DNA of 64,000 bases from Pseudomonas hamedanensis (GTDB lineage Bacteria > Pseudomonadota > Gammaproteobacteria > Pseudomonadales > Pseudomonadaceae), in the NCBI RefSeq assembly GCF_014268595.2, contig NZ_CP077091.1, positions 1,386,501-1,450,500 on the forward strand, read 5' to 3'. Both the position numbers and the translations under genes were made by a program. Numbering within the stretch: position 1 is the stretch's first letter; each line of letters starts with the position of its first letter. Shown in pieces: positions 1 to 8,830 of this stretch. The notes under the pieces were generated by a model that worked only from the letters and a program-made list of their open reading frames with translations, was not told where the DNA came from and made no database searches.

Positions 1-689
1 TCCGCAATAACCCGATGCAGAACACCGAGCCGACCATGCGCCTGTTCGGCCAATTGTTCGGCAAGGAACAACGTGCCCAAGCGTTCATTGATTTCCGTAA
101 CCAGCAGATCCACCGCGTCACCGACGTCATCGAAAAACAGCACCCGCCGCGTCCGAACGTGTTCATCGAACGCATCGGCGGCTACACCGATGACTGTTGC
201 CTGAGTTTCGGCAACGAGAACTTTGGCCGGTTTGTCGACATGGCCGGCGGTAACAACATCGCCCGCGGCATCATCCCGACCACTTTCGGCCAGTTGAATC
301 CCGAGCAAGTCATCGTCGCCAATCCGGCCCATGTGGTGGTCACCACCGCCAACTGGGAAGCGTTTGCCCCCGGCGGTCATTGGGTCGGCGTCGGCCCCGG
401 TGCGGACATGGCACAAGCGCGCAAAAAGCTTGCCTGGTACACCCAGCGTCCGGCCTACGCCGGCATCAAGGCCCAGGAAGATCAGGCCTTCCACGCGATC
501 TGGCATCAGTTCTACAACAGTCCGTACCAGTTCGTCGCCATTCAACAATTGGCGAAATGGTTTCACCCGGACTTGTTTGCCGATCTCGACCCGGACGCCT
601 CGTTCCGCGAGCTGCACGAACGCTTCCTGCCCGTGCCGTATGAGTCAGGCTACTTTGTCAGCCTGCGCAACCCTGAGGCCAAACCATGA
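1..689 (+). CDS. Iron-siderophore ABC transporter substrate-binding protein (5' partial)
   Basis: Periplasmic binding protein of the FecB/FhuD type (Peripla_BP_2 family) that would deliver a ferric siderophore to the inner-membrane importer. The reading frame is already open at the left edge, so the N-terminus and signal peptide lie outside the window and only about 229 C-terminal residues are visible. The C-terminal lobe contains the family-like stretch around MAGGNNIA, followed by NPEQVIVANP. It ends in an ATGA overlap with the permease gene, and permease and ATPase follow, which fixes the function class. The siderophore cannot be told from this sequence. Confidence 0.88.
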   Translation, partial: RNNPMQNTEPTMRLFGQLFGKEQRAQAFIDFRNQQIHRVTDVIEKQHPPRPNVFIERIGGYTDDCCLSFGNENFGRFVDMAGGNNIARGIIPTTFGQLNPEQVIVANPAHVVVTTANWEAFAPGGHWVGVGPGADMAQARKKLAWYTQRPAYAGIKAQEDQAFHAIWHQFYNSPYQFVAIQQLAKWFHPDLFADLDPDASFRELHERFLPVPYESGYFVSLRNPEAKP

Positions 690-1747
690 ACGCGATGACC
701 GAAACGGTGGTACTCCAAGGCGAAACCTATCGCCGCCTGGTGCTGCGTAAACGCCTGATCCTCGCCGGGCTGGTGATTCTGTTGCTGTGCAGCGTGCTGC
801 TCGATCTGGCGCTGGGCCCGGCGAGCTACAGCCTCGGCGAAGTGCTCGGCGCGCTGTTCTCACCCGACAGTGCTTCACCCCAAGTGCGCGTGGTGATGTG
901 GGACATTCGCCTGCCCGTGGCGTTGATGGCGGTGGCCGTCGGCGCAGCGCTGTCGCTGGCCGGCGCACAAATGCAGACAATCCTCAACAACCCGCTGGCC
1001 AGCCCGTTTACCCTGGGCATCTCCGCTGCCGCCAGTTTCGGCGCGGCCCTGGGTCTGGCGTTCGGCGTCGCGCTGTTTCCGCTGGCCGCGCAATTCATGG
1101 TGCCGCTCAATGCGTTCATCATGGCCATGCTCTCGGCGCTGCTGATTCATTTCCTGAGCATGCGCCGTGGCGTCACCGCAGAAACCATCGTGCTGCTCGG
1201 CATTGCGCTGGTGTTCACCTTCAACGCGCTGTTGGCGCTGGTGCAGTTCTTCGCCACCGAACAAGCCGTCGCCGCCGTGGTGTTCTGGACCATGGGCAGC
1301 CTGACCAAAGCGACGTGGCCGAAGCTGGGCATCATCTGCCTGGTGATTCTGATTACCCTGCCGATCTTCGCCAAACGCGCCTGGGCCTTGACCGCCCTGC
1401 GTCTGGGCGACGACAAGGCCGCCAGTTTCGGCATCAACGTGCGCAGCCTGCGTTTTCAGACGCTGATCATGGTCAGCCTGCTCGCCTCGTTTCCGGTGGC
1501 ATTTGTCGGCACCATCGGCTTCATCGGCCTGGTCGGGCCGCACATCGCGCGCATGTTGATTGGCGAAGACCAGCGTTTCTTCCTGCCGGCCTCGCTGCTC
1601 ACCGGTTCGTTGATCCTGTCCGCCAGTTCGGTGGTCAGCAAGACCCTGATCCCCGGCGCGATTTTCCCGATCGGCGTCGTCACGTCGCTGATCGGCGTGC
1701 CGTTCTTCATTTCACTGATTCTGGGCGGGAAGAAAAACTCATGGTGA
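686..1747 (+). CDS. FecCD-family siderophore ABC transporter permease
   Basis: Inner-membrane permease of an iron-siderophore ABC importer, 353 aa, the usual length for FecCD/BtuC proteins. About nine to ten hydrophobic segments can be counted. The family motifs are present: RLP at residues 75-77, LAGAQMQTILNNPLA from residue 91, and GFIGLVGPHIAR at 278-289, which forms the coupling helix that contacts the ATPase. A single permease gene suggests a homodimer. The start overlaps the stop of the binding-protein gene by 4 nt (ATGA), and the 3' end overlaps the ATPase gene by 7 nt, so the three genes are translationally coupled. Confidence 0.95.
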   Translation: MNAMTETVVLQGETYRRLVLRKRLILAGLVILLLCSVLLDLALGPASYSLGEVLGALFSPDSASPQVRVVMWDIRLPVALMAVAVGAALSLAGAQMQTILNNPLASPFTLGISAAASFGAALGLAFGVALFPLAAQFMVPLNAFIMAMLSALLIHFLSMRRGVTAETIVLLGIALVFTFNALLALVQFFATEQAVAAVVFWTMGSLTKATWPKLGIICLVILITLPIFAKRAWALTALRLGDDKAASFGINVRSLRFQTLIMVSLLASFPVAFVGTIGFIGLVGPHIARMLIGEDQRFFLPASLLTGSLILSASSVVSKTLIPGAIFPIGVVTSLIGVPFFISLILGGKKNSW

Positions 1748-2496
1748 AGCTGCAACTGGACAATCTCGGCGCGCGCTACGGCCAGCGCGAGATTATTCGC
1801 GGGGTCTCGACGGCAATGTTTTGCGGCGGGCAAGTGGTCGCGGTAGTCGGGCCGAACGCGGCCGGCAAGTCGACCCTGTTCAAGCGCATGGCCGGTTTGC
1901 TCGACGGCCCCGGCCAAGTGATTTTGCAGGATTCGAAAAAAGGCCCGACGGGCATCAGCTACATGCCCCAAGGCCTGAACGCCAGTGCGCGGTTGACGGT
2001 TTACGAGTCCGTGTTGCTGGCGCGCAAGCAACTGACGCCGGGCTGGGCGGTACACGATGACGAGCTGAAACTGGTCGACGAGATTCTCGCCGCGCTGGGC
2101 ATCACCGCCCTGTCGTTCCGCAACCTCGGTGAACTCAGCGGCGGCCAGCAACAGTTGGTGTCCATCGCCCAGACGCTGGTGCGCGAGCCGGAAATCCTGC
2201 TGATGGACGAGCCGACCAGCGCCCTCGACATGCATCGGCAAGTGCAGGTGCTGAACTTCATGCGCAGCCTGGCGCGCCAGCGCGAAGTGATTGTGTTCAT
2301 CGCCATCCATGACCTGAACCAGGCATTGCGCTTTGCCGATCAGGTACTGGTGATCGCCGACGGCACCAGCCAGGGCAGCGGCCCGAGCCATGAGGTGATC
2401 ACCGAGCAGATGCTGCGCAAGGTCTATAAGGTGGAAGCGCGGATCGAGCAGTGCAGCCGCGGACTGCACCATATCCTGATCGACGATATCGTCTGA
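1741..2496 (+). CDS. Siderophore ABC transporter ATP-binding protein
   Basis: Cytoplasmic ATPase of the importer, 251 aa, FecE/FhuC type. Walker A GPNAAGKST is at residues 37-45, the Q-loop Gln at 77, the signature LSGGQ at 132-136, Walker B LLMDEP at 153-158 and the switch His at 190. The start ATG at 1741 lies inside the last codons of the permease gene. The frame is open further upstream but that part runs antisense-like through the permease, and the domain begins exactly here. The last gene of the operon; a convergent transporter gene follows 10 bp later with no obvious terminator between. Confidence 0.95.
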   Translation: MVKLQLDNLGARYGQREIIRGVSTAMFCGGQVVAVVGPNAAGKSTLFKRMAGLLDGPGQVILQDSKKGPTGISYMPQGLNASARLTVYESVLLARKQLTPGWAVHDDELKLVDEILAALGITALSFRNLGELSGGQQQLVSIAQTLVREPEILLMDEPTSALDMHRQVQVLNFMRSLARQREVIVFIAIHDLNQALRFADQVLVIADGTSQGSGPSHEVITEQMLRKVYKVEARIEQCSRGLHHILIDDIV

Positions 2497-2506
2497 TGCC
2501 CGCAGG

Positions 2507-3505
2507 TCACGGATCGACCTGCGCCATCAACTCCGGCAGCGACTCCGGCCGCTTCGCGTACCGCTGCGCCAGCACCGCACACACCATCAGTTGAATCTGG
2601 TGGAACAGCATCAGCGGCAAAATCAGCACGCCAATCGTGCTGCCGGCAAACAGCACCTGCGCCATCGGCACGCCCGTGGCCAGGCTCTTTTTCGAACCGC
2701 AGAACAGAATGGTGATGCGGTCCTCCTGATTGAAACCGAAAACCTTACCCAGTAGCGTCGAGGCCAGCAGCACCAGCGCCAGCAGGATGCAGCAGACCAG
2801 CACCAGACCCAGCAACTCCCACAACGGAATCTGCTGCCAGATGCCCTCGTTGACCGCTTCGCTGAAGGCGCCATAAACCACCAGCAGAATCGAACCCTGA
2901 TCGACGAACTTAAGCCAGTTCTTGTTGCGCCCGACCCACGCACCGATCCAGCGGCGGGCGATCTGTCCGGCAATAAACGGCAGCAGCAATTGCACACTGA
3001 TTTTCACGATCGCATCAATCGTCGAGCCGCCATCGCCGTGAACGTTGAGCAGCAGCGTCACCAGCAGCGGCGTAAGGAAAATCCCGAACAGGCTCGACGC
3101 CGCCGCACTGCAAATCGCCGCAGGAATATTGCCCCGTGCCAGCGAAGTGAAGGCAATCGCCGACTGCACCGTGGCTGGCAGTGCACAGAGGTAAAGCATG
3201 CCCATGTACAACTGATCGCCGATCAACGGCGAAAGCAGCGGTTTGAGTGCCAGACCGAGGAGCGGAAACAGCACGAAGGTCAGGCCGAACACCAGCAAAT
3301 GCAGGCGCCAGTGTCCGGCGCCGGCAATGATCGATTCGCGGGACAGCTTGGCGCCGTGCAGGAAAAACAGCAGCGCGATGGCCAGGTTGGTCAGCCAGCC
3401 GAAACCGACCGCGACCTGCCCGCTGGCCGGCAGGAAGCTGGCGAGCAGAACAACGCCAATCAGCGTCAGGGTGAAGTTGTCAGGCAAAAAACGTGGGCGG
3501 GTCAT
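2507..3505 (-). CDS. Bile acid:sodium symporter (SBF-like) family transporter
   Basis: Polytopic inner-membrane protein, 332 aa, with about ten hydrophobic segments, matching the SBF-like group (PF13593-type) of the BASS superfamily. The segment FLHGAKLSRE near residue 47 and FCGSKKSLATG near residue 268 are typical of this group. Substrate is unknown; BASS relatives carry organic anions, pantoate or sulfur compounds. It is transcribed divergently from an AraC-type regulator 84 bp away, which is a good candidate controller. ACR3 arsenite pumps belong to the same superfamily, but this protein is of the SBF-like type and lies 57 kb from the ars genes, so I do not call it an arsenite pump. Confidence 0.85.
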   Translation of the reverse strand: MTRPRFLPDNFTLTLIGVVLLASFLPASGQVAVGFGWLTNLAIALLFFLHGAKLSRESIIAGAGHWRLHLLVFGLTFVLFPLLGLALKPLLSPLIGDQLYMGMLYLCALPATVQSAIAFTSLARGNIPAAICSAAASSLFGIFLTPLLVTLLLNVHGDGGSTIDAIVKISVQLLLPFIAGQIARRWIGAWVGRNKNWLKFVDQGSILLVVYGAFSEAVNEGIWQQIPLWELLGLVLVCCILLALVLLASTLLGKVFGFNQEDRITILFCGSKKSLATGVPMAQVLFAGSTIGVLILPLMLFHQIQLMVCAVLAQRYAKRPESLPELMAQVDP

Positions 3506-3589
3506 GGTCGGTTCATCCGGGGGTTGCCAGTGCGTGCCTAGGACTCTACCGTGACTGCCGATGACCGACTAACGCCGAAGGGCCACAGA

Positions 3590-4378
3590 ATGCCGCCTAA
3601 AGGACATGAGAAAAGCATCCGCCGCAGCATTCCCGGGCTGCCCAGCCTGCCGCGCCCGCTCTATGGGCGCACCGAATCGCTGCCCAATCGCGCCCTGACC
3701 CGTCGTCACAGTCATCCGTGGGTGCAGTTGTCCTACGCCATTCAGGGCGTGTTGGAAATCCAGACCGGCATCGGTCGTTTCGTCGCCCCGCCAGAGCGTG
3801 CCGTGTGGATTCCGGCGGGTGTGCCGCACCGCGTGTTCAGCGCGCCGCACACCGAGATGCGCAGCCTGTATATCGATTGCAGCGTGACCGGCTGGGCGCT
3901 TGAGCGCTGCCATGTGCTCGGGGTCAGCGATCTGCTCAAAGAACTGATCCGCGCGTTCAGTCAGGTCCCGGTGGAATACGACGAGAACGGCGCCCATGGC
4001 CGCCTCGCGCAAGTAATCCTCGATCAATTGGCCGAGGCCCCGCACATCAACCTGATGCTGCCGCTGCCGCAGGACCCGCGCCTGCGGCAGATCTATCAGA
4101 GTCTCGAACAGCATCCGGAACAACAAACCACGCTGAGCCACTGGAGCGACCGATTCGGCGTCACCGAAAAGACCCTCACCCGCCTGTTTCTGCGCGAAAC
4201 CGGCCTGACCTTTCGCGCCTGGCGCCAGCGTTTGCGCCTGCTCGGCGCGCTGACGCCGTTGGAGAATGGCGAGCGCGTGACCGACGTCGCGCTCGCCTGC
4301 GGTTACGACTCGACTTCGGCGTTTATCGCCGCGTTTCGCCAGCAATTTGGCGAAACACCGGGGGAATTTTTCCGCTGA
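3590..4378 (+). CDS. AraC-family transcriptional regulator with N-terminal cupin
   Basis: DNA-binding regulator, about 262 aa. The N-terminal half is a cupin-like sensor (RRHSHPWVQLSYAIQG, then VWIPAGVPHRV), and the C-terminal 100 residues hold the two helix-turn-helix motifs of AraC proteins, the second seen at VTDVALACGYDSTSAFIAAF. I chose the ATG at 3590, which has GAAGGG at a suitable distance; a GTG at 3551 in frame would add 13 residues. It is divergent from the SBF-like transporter gene and probably regulates it. The family usually activates in response to a small ligand, which is unknown here. Confidence 0.88.
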   Translation: MPPKGHEKSIRRSIPGLPSLPRPLYGRTESLPNRALTRRHSHPWVQLSYAIQGVLEIQTGIGRFVAPPERAVWIPAGVPHRVFSAPHTEMRSLYIDCSVTGWALERCHVLGVSDLLKELIRAFSQVPVEYDENGAHGRLAQVILDQLAEAPHINLMLPLPQDPRLRQIYQSLEQHPEQQTTLSHWSDRFGVTEKTLTRLFLRETGLTFRAWRQRLRLLGALTPLENGERVTDVALACGYDSTSAFIAAFRQQFGETPGEFFR

Positions 4379-4483
4379 AACTTCGGTTTTGTCGAACTAA
4401 CAGTCAGAAATAAACGATTTTTCTTACCTGTAAATCCGTCGTTAGCATGGCCCTGTCTGACTTGATCCAGAGGCAACGGTGAT

Positions 4484-4579
4484 CCCTGTGGGAGCGAGCT
4501 TGCTCGCGAACGCGGTGTGTCAGGCAGCCTCAACGTCACTGTTCCACCGCATTCGCGAGCAAGCCCGCTCCCACAGGGG
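4484..4579. repeat. REP pair (inverted, REPIN-like)
   Basis: Two REP elements in opposite orientation: CCCTGTGGGAGCGAGCTTGC at the left end and its near reverse complement ending CCCACAGGGG at the right. Each arm contains its own small palindrome. It lies between the AraC gene and terC, where it could act as a terminator or mRNA-stabilising hairpin. No gene is present between 4379 and 4634. Confidence 0.85.
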
Positions 4580-4634
4580 AATGTGCTTGCCGTTGGATCA
4601 GCGATAACGCAGCCACCAAGACAGGGAGCGTGCC

Positions 4635-5609
4635 ATGCCTGCCACGAACCTCAATATCGGCGAACCCTGGATGTGGGGCGCCTTCATCGTCTTTGTTCTG
4701 GCCATGCTGGCTCTGGACTTGTTTGTCTTCGGCGGCCGCAAGGCGCATCGGGTATCAGTGCGTGAGGCCCTGGCCTGGGTGATTGCCTGGTGTCTGTTGG
4801 CCCTGAGCTTCGCCGGTTTGCTCTGGTGGTATCTGCACGGCGAATTCGGCGGCGAGATCGCCCGGCAGAAATCCCTGGAATTCCTCACCGGTTATCTGAT
4901 CGAGCAGTCGCTGTCGATCGACAACATGTTCGTCTTCGTCATGATCTTCAGCTACTTCGCCGTGCCGCCAGAATTGCAGCGCCGGGTGCTGTTGTACGGT
5001 GTACTCGGGGCGATCGTGATGCGCGCGGTGATGATCTTCGCCGGCGTGTGGCTGGTGTCGCAGTTCGAGTGGCTACTGTATGCGTTCGGGGTGTTCCTGA
5101 TCTTCACCGGGATCAAAATGCTGGTGTTCGCCGATCAGCAACCTGATCTCGACAACAACCCGTTGCTGCGTTGGGTGCGCGGGCATCTGCGGATTACCAG
5201 CGGTTTTCATGGCGAGAAGTTTTTCATCCTGCAGAACGGCGTGCGCTGGGCGACGCCGATGTTCCTGGTGCTGGTGCTGATCGAGGCCAGCGACTTGATG
5301 TTCGCGGTCGACAGCATCCCGGCGATCTTCGCCGTGACCACCGACCCGTTTATTGTGTTCACCTCGAACATCTTCGCGATCATGGGCCTGCGGGCGCTGT
5401 ACTTCCTGCTGGCGGACATGGCCGACCGCTTCCACCTGCTCAAGTACGGTTTGGCGATTGTGCTGGTGTTTATCGGCGGCAAGATGGTCGCGATGCCGTG
5501 GTTCCACATGCCGGTGGAGTGGTCACTGGTGATAGTCGGGTCAGTGATTCTGGGGTCGGTGTTGTTGAGTCTGGTGACGACGCGCGAGGCTGAACGCAGC
5601 CCTGAATGA
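4635..5609 (+). CDS. TerC/Alx-family integral membrane protein (probable metal exporter)
   Basis: Inner-membrane protein of the TerC family, 324 aa, with nine or so hydrophobic segments. Conserved acidic residues inside membrane segments are present: E90 and D96 in EQSLSIDNMFV, and E217, D220, D226 in IEASDLMFAVDS, the paired motifs thought to bind metal. E. coli Alx, the closest well-studied relative, exports manganese and is controlled by an Mn/pH-responsive leader. The short leader here carries only a REP pair and no recognisable yybP-ykoY riboswitch. AGGGAG sits just before the start ATG. Monocistronic, converging on a polyamine-binding protein gene. Confidence 0.9.
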   Translation: MPATNLNIGEPWMWGAFIVFVLAMLALDLFVFGGRKAHRVSVREALAWVIAWCLLALSFAGLLWWYLHGEFGGEIARQKSLEFLTGYLIEQSLSIDNMFVFVMIFSYFAVPPELQRRVLLYGVLGAIVMRAVMIFAGVWLVSQFEWLLYAFGVFLIFTGIKMLVFADQQPDLDNNPLLRWVRGHLRITSGFHGEKFFILQNGVRWATPMFLVLVLIEASDLMFAVDSIPAIFAVTTDPFIVFTSNIFAIMGLRALYFLLADMADRFHLLKYGLAIVLVFIGGKMVAMPWFHMPVEWSLVIVGSVILGSVLLSLVTTREAERSPE

Positions 5610-5623
5610 CACCACACAACCCA

Positions 5624-5647
5624 ACTGTGGGAGCAGGCTCGCTCCCA
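5624..5647. repeat. Single REP hairpin between convergent genes
   Basis: Perfect palindrome with arms TGTGGGAGC and GCTCCCACA around a 6-base loop. It sits in the 57-bp gap between terC and the convergent polyamine-binding protein gene and probably serves as a bidirectional transcript end. There is no U-tract. Confidence 0.75.
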
Positions 5648-5666
5648 CATTGGATATGCGGTGTTC

Positions 5667-6767
5667 TTATTTGTCGGATTTGATACTGGTCCACACCCGC
5701 GTGCGCACCCGCTCCATTTTCTGCGGTAATGGCTGGACGACGTAAAGGGTTTTCAGCGCCTCGCTGGTCGGCGTCAGATTGGGGTTATCAGTAATCTCCT
5801 TGTTGACCAGCGGCATCGAGTCCTTGTTGGCATTCGGGTAACCGAGAAAATCGCTGATCGGCGCAATCACTTTCGGCTCAAGCAGATGGTTGAGAAATTC
5901 GTGGGCTTCGGCGACGTTCTTCGCGCTCTTTGGGATGGCGAACGTATCGAACCAGATCGGCGCGCCCTCCTTCGGCAAGCGCCAGTCGACCACCACGCCG
6001 TTGCCCGCCTCTTTGGCGCGATTGCCGAATTGGTAGAAGCTGCCGGAGTAACCGATGGCCACGCAGATGTCGCCGTTGGCGATGTCGGTCATGTACTTGG
6101 CCGAGTTGAAGTAGGTCACGTAAGGGCGGATCTTCATCATCAAGGCCTTGGCCTTTTCATAGTCCGCCGGGTTCTGGCTGTTCGGATCGAGGCCCAGGTA
6201 ATGCAGGGCCAGCGGCAGAATCTCCGAAGGCGAATCGAGCATCGCCACGCCACAGGCCTTGAGCTTTTCCATGTTCTCGGGCTTGAACACCAGATCCCAA
6301 CTGTCCACCGGCGCGTTGTCACCCAGTGCTGCCTTGACCTTGGCCGGGTTGAAGCCGATCAGCACCGTGCCGTACATGTAAGGCATGCCGTACTGATTGC
6401 CGGGGTCGTTGGCATCAAGCAGCTTGAGCAAGGCCGGATCCTGATGCTGCCAGTTCGGCAGTTTCGATTTGTCGAGTTTCTGGAACACACCCGCCTTGAT
6501 CTGGGTTTCGAGGAACTGGTTGGATGGCACCACCAGGTCGTAACCGGAGTTGCCGGTGAGCAGTTTGGCTTCCAGCGACTCGTTGGTGTCGAAGGTGTCC
6601 CAGGTCACTTTGATCTTGCTTTGCTCAGCGAAGTCCTTGGGCACCGCAGGCAGGATGTAATCCGCCCAGTTATACACCCGCAGTTCGCGCTGCTCGGCCT
6701 GGACGGCGCTGGCCAGCAGCGTCAGCCCACACACGGTGGCGCCCAGAATGCGTTTGATCGTGACCAT
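5667..6767 (-). CDS. Polyamine (putrescine/spermidine-type) ABC substrate-binding protein, PotF-like
   Basis: Periplasmic polyamine-binding protein, 366 aa, PotD/PotF/SpuD family. An N-terminal signal peptide of about 25 residues ends at VQA. Family landmarks are LRVYNWADYI just after the signal, the segment YDLVVPSNQFLETQ, and GMPYMYGTVLIGFNP in the middle. The aromatic and acidic residues that clamp polyamines appear to be kept (W and D in NWADYI, D near residue 250). No permease or ATPase gene lies beside it, so it must share transport components encoded elsewhere or act as a sensor. The 216 bp upstream of the gene hold nothing recognisable apart from its presumed promoter. Confidence 0.9.
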   Translation of the reverse strand: MVTIKRILGATVCGLTLLASAVQAEQRELRVYNWADYILPAVPKDFAEQSKIKVTWDTFDTNESLEAKLLTGNSGYDLVVPSNQFLETQIKAGVFQKLDKSKLPNWQHQDPALLKLLDANDPGNQYGMPYMYGTVLIGFNPAKVKAALGDNAPVDSWDLVFKPENMEKLKACGVAMLDSPSEILPLALHYLGLDPNSQNPADYEKAKALMMKIRPYVTYFNSAKYMTDIANGDICVAIGYSGSFYQFGNRAKEAGNGVVVDWRLPKEGAPIWFDTFAIPKSAKNVAEAHEFLNHLLEPKVIAPISDFLGYPNANKDSMPLVNKEITDNPNLTPTSEALKTLYVVQPLPQKMERVRTRVWTSIKSDK

Positions 6768-6983
6768 GGTTGTTTCCCCGAATGCGACGTGAGATCGATG
6801 GTTTTTATGTTCTGTACACGGCAGTGGCTGTAACGATAGCCAAGGGCAAAAAAGGTCGAGCGTGTTGTTATGGCTCCGATTCTTGCTGACAGCGTAGCGG
6901 GATCACAGTGGCGGATCGGCCAAAAGGGGATCGATATGGCCAATTTGAGTGACCGCTGAGATACGCAGAATCACAAAATCAAG

Positions 6984-7091
6984 TGTGGCGAGGGAGCTTG
7001 CTCCCGCTGAGGCGCGCAGCGGCCCCCTCTCTTCGCTTGAAAAAGCGGGGGCCCGCTGCGCAGTCCAGCGGGAGCAAGCTCCCTCGCCACA
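6984..7091. repeat. Long inverted repeat of the GGCGAGGGAGCTTGCTCCC type
   Basis: Outer arms of 26 bp (TGTGGCGAGGGAGCTTGCTC at the left, its complement ending CTCCCTCGCCACA at the right) enclose a second inverted segment built from CGCGCAGCGGCCCC and GGGGCCCGCTGCGC. The whole could fold into a long cruciform. It fills the end of the 332-bp gap between the polyamine-binding protein gene and the upstream permease gene and probably ends the permease transcript. Confidence 0.8.
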
Positions 7092-7099
7092 GTAATCGG

Positions 7100-8512
7100 T
7101 TATGAGCGATAGCTCAGTTTTGCCGCCCTGCTCTGCTGCACCTGCCCGCGGGTCGCCAGGCAGTAATACAGCGGAACCGTTACCACCAGGCCCACCAGCC
7201 ATGACAAATCGGCTCCCTCCACCAGATTGGCGTAAGGCCCGACGTACAGCGAGGTGTTGGCAAACGGCAACTGCACGATGATGCCAATAAAGTAGGCAAC
7301 GATCGCGTGCAGGTTGAAGCGCCCGTAGATACCGCCATCGGCGCGGAAGATCGAGGTGATGTCGTAGTGGCCGCGCTTGATCAGGTAAAAGTCGATCAAG
7401 TTGATCGAGGCCCACGGCACCAGCACCAACAACAACGCAAGAATCAGGCCGATGAACTCGGCAATGAAGTCCTCCGACGCGCCGAGCGCCACCACGCAGC
7501 AACCCGCCAGGATCACGCTCGACAACACCACGCGCACTTTGATGCTCGGCGTCCATTGGCTGGCGAAGGTCTGGATCGAGGTGATGATCGACAGCACCGC
7601 GCCATACAGATTCAGCGCGTTGTGGCTGATGATATTGAGCAGAAACAGCACCATCAGAATCGGCCCCAGCCAGCCAGTGGATTGCTTGACCGCCGCCATC
7701 GCTTCGGTGCCTTCCGGAGTTGCCAGCACCGCAACGGCGCCGAAGGTGAACGACAGAATTGTCCCCAGCGTCGCGCCCAGGTAAGTCGCCCAGAACGGCT
7801 TGGCAATGCCAATATCGGCCGGCAGGTAGCGCGAATAATCGGACACGTACGGCGAAAAGCTGATCTGCCAGATGATCCCCAGCGACACCGTCGCCAGCCA
7901 TCCGGACAGATTGAAACTGCCGCGAGTGAAGAAGTCCGCCGGCAAGTCATGGGCGAAGATGTATAGGAAGCCGGCAAGCAGCGCGCCGCCCATCACCCAG
8001 GTGCCAATGCGGTTGAGCGTGTGGATGAAGTTGTAGCCGATCACGCCAATCGCCGTGGCCGCCAGGGCGCCGATCAGAATGCTCAGCGGCGCCGGCACCG
8101 ACGGCGCAATGCCGACGATGGATTTACCCGCCAGCACGATGTTGGAAATGAAGAAACCGATGTAGATGATCGCGGCGAAGAACACGATCAGCAGCGCGCC
8201 GTAGCGGCCGAATTGTCCGCGACTCTGGACCATTTGCGGAATGCCCATGCGCGGCCCCTGGGCCGAGGCCAGCGCGATCACCACGCCGCCGATCATGTGC
8301 CCCAGCGCAATCGCCAGCAGCCCCCAAAACAGATCGAGATGGAACACCTGAACCACCATGGCGCCGGTGACAATGGGCAGTGGCGCGATGTTAGTGCTGA
8401 ACCAAAGGGTAAACAGGTCGCGGGCCTTCCCGTGGCGTTCCGCGAGTGGGACGTAGTCGACCGTATGATTCTCGATCAACGGATCTTGCCGGGACATCTG
8501 GGACATATGCAT
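7100..8512 (-). CDS. NCS1-family purine/cytosine-type permease
   Basis: Inner-membrane transporter, 470 aa, with about twelve hydrophobic segments, related to CodB and other nucleobase:cation symporter-1 proteins. Typical stretches are LWFSTNIAPLPIVTG near residue 37, the GPRMGIPQMVQSRGQFGRYG loop, and NTSLYVGP near the end. Likely substrates are purines, pyrimidines or related N-heterocycles; the sequence alone does not decide. Start codons at 8512, 8506 and 8497 are all possible. It is divergent from a flavin reductase/monooxygenase pair, and operator-like sites at 8597 and 8770 lie between, so the three may form one catabolic unit. Confidence 0.88.
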   Translation of the reverse strand: MHMSQMSRQDPLIENHTVDYVPLAERHGKARDLFTLWFSTNIAPLPIVTGAMVVQVFHLDLFWGLLAIALGHMIGGVVIALASAQGPRMGIPQMVQSRGQFGRYGALLIVFFAAIIYIGFFISNIVLAGKSIVGIAPSVPAPLSILIGALAATAIGVIGYNFIHTLNRIGTWVMGGALLAGFLYIFAHDLPADFFTRGSFNLSGWLATVSLGIIWQISFSPYVSDYSRYLPADIGIAKPFWATYLGATLGTILSFTFGAVAVLATPEGTEAMAAVKQSTGWLGPILMVLFLLNIISHNALNLYGAVLSIITSIQTFASQWTPSIKVRVVLSSVILAGCCVVALGASEDFIAEFIGLILALLLVLVPWASINLIDFYLIKRGHYDITSIFRADGGIYGRFNLHAIVAYFIGIIVQLPFANTSLYVGPYANLVEGADLSWLVGLVVTVPLYYCLATRGQVQQSRAAKLSYRS

Positions 8513-8596
8513 GAACTCGAGTTGGTCTGTTTTTATCGTTGTATGAAGCCAAACCGGGGGGACTCTCTGGTCGCCCCTCAGATGCAGACCATATTA

Positions 8597-8606
8597 TGGT
8601 ATTCCA
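8597..8606. promoter_or_regulatory. Operator-like site TGGTATTCCA
   Basis: A TGGTATNCCA motif 85 bp upstream of the permease start. This form is known for FCD-type GntR repressors. A second, perfect copy lies 173 bp away on the flavin-reductase side. No GntR gene is in this neighbourhood, so the regulator would be encoded elsewhere. The rest of the 318-bp gap shows no gene. Confidence 0.4.
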
Positions 8607-8769
8607 AACTTTTCACAAGGCTGATCCGTTGTTTGCAGCGCTATCTGATACGCCATCCTCGCTGATAGTGCGGCTGCTGGACCAGCCGTAAGCCCCGTAA
8701 ATGCTGAGTTTCCGACGAACGCAGCACGTTTATCGGTTCAGCTTAAAAGCCCTTGCAAAGATTGAATAC

Positions 8770-8779
8770 TGGTATACCA
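8770..8779. promoter_or_regulatory. Operator-like palindrome TGGTATACCA
   Basis: Perfect 10-bp palindrome 51 bp upstream of the flavin reductase start codon, at a position where a bound protein would overlap the promoter. It matches the TGGTATNCCA form found on the permease side of the same gap, which suggests one regulator for both directions. Confidence 0.45.
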
Positions 8780-8830
8780 TCAGACCAACAATCACATAAA
8801 AACAGCGTCACAACACCCGAGGACCGTCCA

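Noticed and set aside
2507..3505. SBF-like transporter considered as the missing arsenite pump (ACR3)
   Set aside because: It belongs to the SBF-like branch, lies far from the ars genes, and is paired with an AraC regulator.
4379..4634. Possible Mn-responsive yybP-ykoY leader before the TerC/Alx-like gene
   Set aside because: The region is almost wholly a REP pair; the conserved riboswitch core was not found.
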